Shown here: positions 30,465-35,689 of the stretch, one piece after another
How positions within the stretch are numbered: the stretch's first letter is position 1
Layout of the letters: every line of letters starts with the position of its first letter
From: an uncultured Muribaculaceae bacterium
Lineage (GTDB): Bacteria > Bacteroidota > Bacteroidia > Bacteroidales > Muribaculaceae
DNA length: 35,689 nucleotides
Assembly (NCBI GenBank): GCA_910584055.1
Contig: CAJTZS010000042.1
Coordinates: 1 to 35,689, forward strand
Direction of reading: 5' to 3'
The notes under the pieces: model-generated
What the model saw: only the letters and a program-made list of their open reading frames with translations
Told to the model about the DNA's origin: nothing
Database searches by the model: none
Translations under genes and position numbers: made by a program

Positions 30465-32477
30465 ATGTATAGTTACGATGAACTTATGAACATGGAAGAA
30501 AATAAGCTCAGAGAGCTCGCATCTTCCATGGGAATGAAAAAAACGGCTTCCGCCGATCGGCAGGAGCTTGCCTATTATGTGATCGACAGTGAGTCGGAGA
30601 ACACGGCTAAGGAGGCGGTGGCGAAGAATGCCGCTAAAGCAAGGACACCTAAAGAGAAGACACCTAAAGAGAAAAAAACACGCGCAAAACGTTCGACAAA
30701 GAAAGATACTGCAGTGGCAGAGGTTTCTTCAGAGAAGCCAGAAGAGAAGCAAAGCGTTGAAGAGCCCTTGCCGGAAACTGTAACGAAGGAGGAAATCATC
30801 TCCGTTGATGTTCCGGTTCAGGCTCCGGCACCGAAGAAACGTGGCAGAAAACCGAAAGTTAAGGTTGAAGACCAAGCCGCTGAAACGGGAACGGCTAATG
30901 TCTCTGCTCATGTAATGACAGAGATGCCGTTAATTGATGTTGAATCCGGTGTCAAGGAGAGCCGGGAGGAGTTGCATGTTGAGGATGTCGATGTAAATAT
31001 CGATAAAACTGTTGGAGATGAAGAACCTCGTCTACCTTTGGTGATTGATAATAATGAGAGTCAGGAGGGGGAGCAGCATTCGGAACCGAAAGTTTTTATC
31101 TCCCCGAAAGCAAAAGAGAAACCATCTCTTGGTGCATTCTTTTCCAATGCCAAGCGGCGCACATTTGTGCCCCGTTCCCAGAGGGAGATCCAGGAGGCAG
31201 AAAAGGCCGCTGCCGTTGCTCCGATAATTATAGCTGACCCGGCTCCGGTGAAGCCTCTTTCCCCGAAGATGCAGAAACATCTCACCAAGAAGCAGAGGAT
31301 GCAGCAGCGTCAGCTTGAAAAACAGAATAATGCCCGTCAGCCGGAAACGAGCTATGATTTCGATGGTATATTAACCACTTTCGGTGTTCTTGAAGTGATG
31401 CCGGACGGCTATGGTTTCCTGCGTTCAAGTGATTATAATTATCTTGGCAGCCCCGACGATGTTTATGTTTCCCAACAACAGATAAAAGATTTCGGCCTTA
31501 AAACAGGTGATGTGGTCGAGGGCGGTATACGTCCACCACGTCAAGGTGAAAAATATTTCCCTCTTTGCAAGATTGAATCGATCAACGGTCTTTCTCCGGA
31601 AGTGATCCGAGATCGGGTGCCTTTCGAACATCTTGTGCCCCTTTTCCCTGATGAAAAGTTCAATCTCACCGCCGGAAGGGCAGGAAATATATCCACCCGG
31701 GTTGTTGACATGTTCGCACCTATAGGCAAAGGGCAACGTGCGCTGATTGTGGCTCCCCCAAAGACAGGTAAGACGATTCTTCTCAAAGATATCGCAAATG
31801 CAATTGCAGCAAACCATCCTGACACATATATTATCATGCTCCTCATCGATGAGCGTCCGGAAGAGGTTACCGATATGGCCCGAAGTGTGAATGCGGAGGT
31901 TATAGCCTCAACTTTCGACGAGCCCGCGGAGCGTCACGTGAAAATTGCAGGCATTGTCCTTGAGAAAGCGAAGCGACTTGTGGAAAGCGGTCATGACGTA
32001 GTGATCATGCTTGACTCGATTACACGTCTTGCGCGCGCTTACAACACTGTCAGCCCTGCATCCGGCAAGATTCTTTCCGGAGGTGTGGACGCCAATGCCC
32101 TTCAGCGGCCGAAACGATTCTTCGGAGCCGCCCGGAACATTGAGAACGGAGGTTCGCTCACTATCATTGCCACGGCTCTAACGGAGACATCTTCCAAGAT
32201 GGATGAAGTTATCTTTGAAGAATTCAAGGGCACCGGCAATATGGAGCTTCAGCTTGACCGCAAACTCTCCAATAAGCGTATCTTCCCGGCTGTTGATATC
32301 GTTGCTTCTTCAACTCGTCGCGATGACCTGCTTCTTAGCGAAGAAACGCTTAACAGGATGTGGATTGTCCGCAATTATCTTGCGGATATGACTTCCCTGG
32401 AAGCGATGGAGTTCATTAAGAAGCGCATGGAGATGACACGCAATAATGAGGAGCTCCTTCTCACTATGGATAAGTAA
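30465..32477 (+). CDS. rho: Transcription termination factor Rho with long disordered insertion
   Basis: A 670-residue hexameric RNA-dependent ATPase (E. coli Rho is 419). Residues 1-40 form the N-terminal Rho_N helical domain (YSYDELMNMEENKLRELASS). Residues about 45-300 are a low-complexity, charged, Lys/Glu/Pro-rich insertion with a duplicated TPKEK unit and a basic KKRGRKPKVK patch. Then come the cold-shock-like RNA domain (from about 307, GVLEVMPDGYGFLRSS), Walker A APPKTGKT (about 430-437), the DERPEEVTDM segment and Q/R-loop motifs. A similar disordered region in Bacteroides thetaiotaomicron Rho has been reported to drive phase separation and gut fitness. It is followed at 10 bases by aroC. 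Confidence 0.96.
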   Translation: MYSYDELMNMEENKLRELASSMGMKKTASADRQELAYYVIDSESENTAKEAVAKNAAKARTPKEKTPKEKKTRAKRSTKKDTAVAEVSSEKPEEKQSVEEPLPETVTKEEIISVDVPVQAPAPKKRGRKPKVKVEDQAAETGTANVSAHVMTEMPLIDVESGVKESREELHVEDVDVNIDKTVGDEEPRLPLVIDNNESQEGEQHSEPKVFISPKAKEKPSLGAFFSNAKRRTFVPRSQREIQEAEKAAAVAPIIIADPAPVKPLSPKMQKHLTKKQRMQQRQLEKQNNARQPETSYDFDGILTTFGVLEVMPDGYGFLRSSDYNYLGSPDDVYVSQQQIKDFGLKTGDVVEGGIRPPRQGEKYFPLCKIESINGLSPEVIRDRVPFEHLVPLFPDEKFNLTAGRAGNISTRVVDMFAPIGKGQRALIVAPPKTGKTILLKDIANAIAANHPDTYIIMLLIDERPEEVTDMARSVNAEVIASTFDEPAERHVKIAGIVLEKAKRLVESGHDVVIMLDSITRLARAYNTVSPASGKILSGGVDANALQRPKRFFGAARNIENGGSLTIIATALTETSSKMDEVIFEEFKGTGNMELQLDRKLSNKRIFPAVDIVASSTRRDDLLLSEETLNRMWIVRNYLADMTSLEAMEFIKKRMEMTRNNEELLLTMDK

Positions 32478-32487
32478 GTGATCTCCA

Positions 32488-33477
32488 ATGAATACCTTTG
32501 GTAGAAATATAAGGCTGACGACTTTCGGCGAAAGTCACGGGCCGGCGATGGGGGGCATTCTTGACGGAATGCCCTCACGCGTGCAAATAGACTTGGATCG
32601 TATTCAATCGGATCTCGACCGGAGGGCACCGGGCCGCAATCCGCTGACATCGCAGCGTAAGGAACCGGACCGTATGGAAATATTGTCTGGAATATCTTCA
32701 GACGGGTTGACTTTGGGATCCCCGATAGGATTCATTATCCGTAACCAAGATCAGAGACCGGGAGATTATATTACGTATGATGGCAAATTCCGTCCGAATC
32801 ATGCAGACTATACGTATTACACCAAGTACGGTATTCATGATTTCCGGGGCGGTGGCAGGGCAAGCGCACGTGAAACGGTTTCTTGGGTAGCGGCCGGTTC
32901 CATTTGCCGCCAGTGGCTTGAAACATTTGACATTCATGTTTCAGCGAAACTGGTGGAGACAAATAGCATTGAGGATGTTGCAAAATCAGGTGACAGCACG
33001 GGGGCAATTGTGGATGGCCAGATATATGGACTTCCTGTAGGGGTGGGTGAACCGGTGTTCGACAAGTTGTCTGCACGTCTTGCGGCTGCCATGATGACTA
33101 TCAATGCAGTGAAGGCATTTGAATATGGCGATGGATTCAGGTCTTCCGAAATGCTGGGCTCTGCATCTCTTGACACTCCTTATATTGATACCGGGTCACA
33201 AGGGGTGAAATTTAAGGCAAATCATTCAGGAGGTATTCAAGGCGGTCTGTCCAACGGAATGCCTGTGGATTTCAGGGTATATTTCAAACCTACGCCCACT
33301 ATTATGCAAACCGTGGAATCGATTGATACGGATCATAATGTTGTGACAATAAGCCCACGCGGCCGTCATGATCCATGTGTAGCTATGCGGGCCGTCCCTG
33401 TTGTCGAGGCAATGGCTTTGCTCACGATAGCAGACCTGATGAAATCCTATTATATGTTTCTAACGCCTAACGCCTAA
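32488..33477 (+). CDS. aroC: Chorismate synthase
   Basis: A 329-residue FMN-dependent enzyme converting EPSP to chorismate for aromatic amino acids, folate and quinones. Signatures: TTFGESHGPAMGGILDG at the start, FRGGGRASARETVSWVAAG in the middle, HSGGIQGGLSNGMPVDFR, and GRHDPCVAMRAVPVVEAMAL near the end. It is somewhat shorter than usual (about 350-360) at the C-terminus. The last five residues (LTPNA) and the stop codon are encoded inside a 7-base tandem repeat. It is 10 bases after rho and probably co-transcribed. Confidence 0.95.
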   Translation: MNTFGRNIRLTTFGESHGPAMGGILDGMPSRVQIDLDRIQSDLDRRAPGRNPLTSQRKEPDRMEILSGISSDGLTLGSPIGFIIRNQDQRPGDYITYDGKFRPNHADYTYYTKYGIHDFRGGGRASARETVSWVAAGSICRQWLETFDIHVSAKLVETNSIEDVAKSGDSTGAIVDGQIYGLPVGVGEPVFDKLSARLAAAMMTINAVKAFEYGDGFRSSEMLGSASLDTPYIDTGSQGVKFKANHSGGIQGGLSNGMPVDFRVYFKPTPTIMQTVESIDTDHNVVTISPRGRHDPCVAMRAVPVVEAMALLTIADLMKSYYMFLTPNA

Positions 33478-33482
33478 CGCCC
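33460..33482 (+). repeat. Three 7-base CTAACGC tandem repeats at the aroC 3' end
   Basis: CTAACGC is repeated three times starting at 33460. Because 7 is not a multiple of 3, the repeats are read in different frames, and the stop codon TAA occurs in frame only in the third copy. Confidence 0.85.
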
Positions 33483-33486
33483 ACAT

Positions 33487-34380
33487 ATGCACTATAAGGA
33501 TTTCGCGGAATATATGCGTGAAAAGTTTCCGGCTTATAAAGTGCAGAAGATTTCTGTCAATGCCGGTTTTTCGTGTCCCAACAGGGATGGCACGATAGGG
33601 CATGGCGGATGTATATATTGCGACAATTCATCTTTTACTCCGGGATATTGTTTTGAATGTGGAGACATTGCTTCCCAGTTAATGGCAGGGAAACGGTTTT
33701 TCTCAAAAAAATATCCAAAGATGAAATATCTTGCATATTTCCAATCGTTCAGTAATACATTCGGCCGGAATGTGGAGGAATTGGAGAAGATTTACCGTGA
33801 GGCAATGAGGGTGGAAGACGTTGCAGGAATCATTATAGGTACACGTCCCGACACTTTGCCGGATGACGTTGTATGTCTGCTTGCGCGTCTAAATAATGAA
33901 ATGCCCGTTATTGTAGAGATTGGTGCTGAGTCAAGTCATGATGAAACATTGAAATTGATCAATAGAGGGCATACGTGGCAGGATGTTGAGGATTCGGTTG
34001 CAAGGCTTAATGCATCAGGAATATCCGTTGGTTTACATCTTATAGCCGGCTTGCCCGGCGAAGATGAAACCATGATCCTTAAGACAGTGGCAAGGGCGGT
34101 GTCTTTACCCATAGAATCAATAAAGATGCATCATCTACAGGTTTTACGTGACACAAGCCTTGAACGGTTCATAAATGATGGAAAATTACATGTTAAATCA
34201 TTTACGGTGGAAAATTATATTGATTTATGCGTAAAAATCATTAAATTAGTGCCGTCAAATATAGCAATAGAGAGATTCCTTGCAAGTTCGCCGCCGGAAA
34301 AGGTTGTAATGCCGAAATGGGGTCTCAAGAATTACGAGTTTACGAATCTGTTAAAAAATAAACTAAAAAACGAGATATGA
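33487..34380 (+). CDS. TIGR01212-family (YhcC-like) radical SAM protein
   Basis: A 297-residue radical S-adenosylmethionine protein. The N-terminus KVQKISVNAGFSCPNRDGTI, then GHGGCIYCDN gives the family's long-spaced cluster motif C-x14-C-x2-C in place of CxxxCxxC. The barrel segments IGTRPDTLPDD, VEIGAESSHDETLKLINRGH and GLHLIAGLPGEDE are typical of the YhcC/TIGR01212 group. Substrate is unknown. It starts 9 bases after aroC and ends overlapping the next start as ATGA. Confidence 0.92.
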   Translation: MHYKDFAEYMREKFPAYKVQKISVNAGFSCPNRDGTIGHGGCIYCDNSSFTPGYCFECGDIASQLMAGKRFFSKKYPKMKYLAYFQSFSNTFGRNVEELEKIYREAMRVEDVAGIIIGTRPDTLPDDVVCLLARLNNEMPVIVEIGAESSHDETLKLINRGHTWQDVEDSVARLNASGISVGLHLIAGLPGEDETMILKTVARAVSLPIESIKMHHLQVLRDTSLERFINDGKLHVKSFTVENYIDLCVKIIKLVPSNIAIERFLASSPPEKVVMPKWGLKNYEFTNLLKNKLKNEI

Positions 34381-35477
34381 GAAAATTTGTTTTTGCAGCG
34401 ATTGCTGCCGGTTTTGTTTCTACGTTCGCTTCTGCCGACGTGACAGTTAAGTTTCCGGATACGCAGAAAGATTCAGTTTTCATCGTTGAGCATATGCTTG
34501 TAAGCGATATGGTGCGCAAAGGTGGTGAACGCCCTCAACCGGTTATCGATACGTTAAAATCTGTGGGTGGGGTCCTTAAATTTGAACTTGATGAGGCCGG
34601 TGCTGCCAATTATCGCATCCCGTATAACAACGGACGCAGCAGGGTTTCTTTATATGCATCTCCCGGTGAGAATTTAGCTGTTATCATTTCTTCTAAAGAT
34701 CCCTTGAAATATGAAGTTGTGGGAACAAAGCTGATGGAAGGCATGACAGACCTTATGAACAAAAGTAGTGTGATACTGGATTCATATCGTGCGGCCGCTC
34801 AGTCCCAACCACGGAATGAAGCGGCTATGGAAAAGGCCCGTCAGGATTATGACAATCTCTTTGTTAATTACATAAAGAGCAATCCTTCGGAACCGGCCGC
34901 TCTTTTTGCTTTGTTAAATTTGAACGGGGAGAATTTCATGAATGGATTCGAGAGCATAGACGCATCTTTAAAGAACGGAATACTTTATCCTCTCGTGCTC
35001 AATCAAAAAGAATATGAAGAGAAATCAATTGCCGCCGAGAGAAAAATGCAGGAACTTCAATCGGGCAATGTAATGGCTCCGGATTTCACATTGAAGAATC
35101 TTGAAGGTAAGGATGTTAAGCTTTCAGATTTCCGAGGCAAATGGGTGATAATTGATTTCTGGGGTAGCTGGTGCGGATGGTGCATCAAAGGATTCCCGAA
35201 ACTTAAGGACGCTTATGAACAGTACAAGCCAGAACTTGAGATTCTCGGTGTGGACTGCAACGAGCCGGAGGCCAACTGGCGTAAAGGAGTTGAGAAATAC
35301 AAGCTTCCCTGGGTTAACGTTTATAATCCCGAAGGCACGAGCATACTTTCTGATTATGCTGTTCAAGGTTTCCCGACAAAAGCTATCATAAGTCCGGAAG
35401 GTAAGATAGCTAACATAACGGTAGGGGAGGATCCTTCTTTCTTCGATACCCTTGCAAAACTCATCAACGGTAAATAA
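34377..35477 (+). CDS. Secreted TlpA-like thiol-disulfide oxidoreductase
   Basis: A 366-residue protein with an N-terminal signal peptide (RKFVFAAIAAGFVSTFASAD), a 200-residue N-terminal domain like the DUF4369-type region seen before thioredoxins in Bacteroidales, and a C-terminal TlpA/ResA-like domain from about residue 235 (APDFTLKNLEGKDVKLSDFR). The redox motif is WGSWCGWCIKG (Cys266, Cys269; Gly-Trp in place of the common Gly-Pro), followed by the cis-Pro segment GFPTKAII. It probably acts in the periplasm, reducing disulfides. The start overlaps the radical SAM stop by four bases. Confidence 0.92.
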   Translation: MRKFVFAAIAAGFVSTFASADVTVKFPDTQKDSVFIVEHMLVSDMVRKGGERPQPVIDTLKSVGGVLKFELDEAGAANYRIPYNNGRSRVSLYASPGENLAVIISSKDPLKYEVVGTKLMEGMTDLMNKSSVILDSYRAAAQSQPRNEAAMEKARQDYDNLFVNYIKSNPSEPAALFALLNLNGENFMNGFESIDASLKNGILYPLVLNQKEYEEKSIAAERKMQELQSGNVMAPDFTLKNLEGKDVKLSDFRGKWVIIDFWGSWCGWCIKGFPKLKDAYEQYKPELEILGVDCNEPEANWRKGVEKYKLPWVNVYNPEGTSILSDYAVQGFPTKAIISPEGKIANITVGEDPSFFDTLAKLINGK

Positions 35478-35523
35478 CCAATAATATCAAGTCCTCAAAT
35501 TACAGGGGATATTAAATCAAACC

Positions 35524-35577
35524 AATAAAACCATTAAAAACCATTCTGAGACAAGAATGGTTTTTAATGGTTTTATT
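35524..35577 (+). terminator. Perfect 24-base-pair hairpin terminator
   Basis: 35524-35547 is exactly complementary to 35554-35577 with a six-base loop (GAGACA). The arms contain the ACCATT unit twice. The T-rich right arm and following bases fit termination of the tlpA-like transcript. Confidence 0.8.
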
Positions 35578-35645
35578 TATCAGACTTAAACAAGCTCTTA
35601 ATCCGCTTATGCGGAAGGGGGAGGATAAGTAATGTCGTATCCATC

Positions 35646-35686
35646 CGAAAAAAGCCGACTTGATTTTTGATTTTCAGGTCGGCTTT
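35646..35686 (-). terminator. Terminator for a minus-strand gene beyond the window
   Basis: AAAGCCGACTTG (35651-35662) pairs with CAGGTCGGCTTT (35675-35686), one wobble. The A-run at 35648-35653 is a U-run on the minus strand, so a gene on the minus strand to the right probably ends here. Confidence 0.65.
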
Positions 35687-35689
35687 AGC

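Larger units (their letters stand above)
35478..35689. other. Downstream spacer with two large hairpins
   Basis: No coding ORF. It contains the 24-base perfect hairpin ending the plus-strand operon, a small CCGC-ttat-GCGG hairpin (35601-35612), and a terminator on the other strand at the window edge. Confidence 0.6.

Overview
The window looks like chromosomal DNA of an anaerobic member of the Bacteroidales, plausibly a gut family such as Muribaculaceae (the family is a guess). Several things point this way. Many starts are preceded by the Bacteroidota promoter pattern TTTG-N19/20/21-TAnnTTTG. Few genes have a Shine-Dalgarno sequence. There is a DUF4290 gene next to murA, a Rho factor with a long disordered insertion, a PurF homolog of the Bacteroidales 'MGGFFG' type, and an oxygen/peroxide defence set (FprA flavoprotein, reverse rubrerythrin). 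I see no rRNA, tRNA, CRISPR array, transposase or phage module. Most of the window is housekeeping.

Layout. 1-4400: an orphan ribbon-helix-helix protein (-), then the PurF-like protein, a short-chain dehydrogenase and Ugd (+). 4400-6150: two membrane proteins (HdeD family, AI-2E transporter family) on the minus strand. 6300-9300: an accessory-like stretch with a 56-residue His-rich membrane protein, a GNAT acetyltransferase whose start abuts three 23-bp tandem repeats, an 831-bp AT-rich gap with palindromes, and an XRE-type regulator. 9280-9720: a gene-free stretch with a MITE-like CAGAG-rich inverted-repeat element. 9720-12270: FprA flavoprotein, uracil-DNA-glycosylase-family protein and DedA protein, a probable minus-strand operon. 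12355-16730: DMT_6 protein, tRNA-dihydrouridine synthase, DUF805 protein, and an 820-residue protein with a C-terminal Schlafen/AlbA_2-like domain and an unrecognised N-terminal half. 16730-18690: RarA and a HAD phosphatase (-). 18790-25570: a plus-strand run of COG2509-type flavoprotein, TsaB, DUF4290, MurA, RimM, an acidic small protein, an OmpA-domain protein and meso-diaminopimelate dehydrogenase. 25720-29080: EttA, peptide deformylase, RuvX and rubrerythrin (-). 29230-35480: TilS, Rho, AroC, a TIGR01212-type radical SAM protein and a TlpA-like thioredoxin (+).

Functional themes. Translation and tRNA quality: TilS, TsaB, Dus, RimM, EttA, Def. Genome maintenance: RarA, RuvX, UDG-like. Cell wall: MurA, Ddh, Ugd. 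Oxygen defence: FprA, rubrerythrin.

Most notable observations. The PurF homolog has lost its glutaminase nucleophile and apparently the rest of the glutamine site while keeping the PRPP loop and four candidate Fe-S cysteines. MurA carries Asp instead of the fosfomycin target Cys. The 820-residue AlbA_2 protein is of unknown function and its end overlaps rarA. The tandem repeats at the GNAT start, the palindromes around the XRE regulator, the MITE-like element, the C/U-rich rho leader and the degenerate short repeats in many intergenic spacers also deserve attention. I did not find a clear multi-gene novel system. The best single candidate for undescribed biology is the 820-residue protein.
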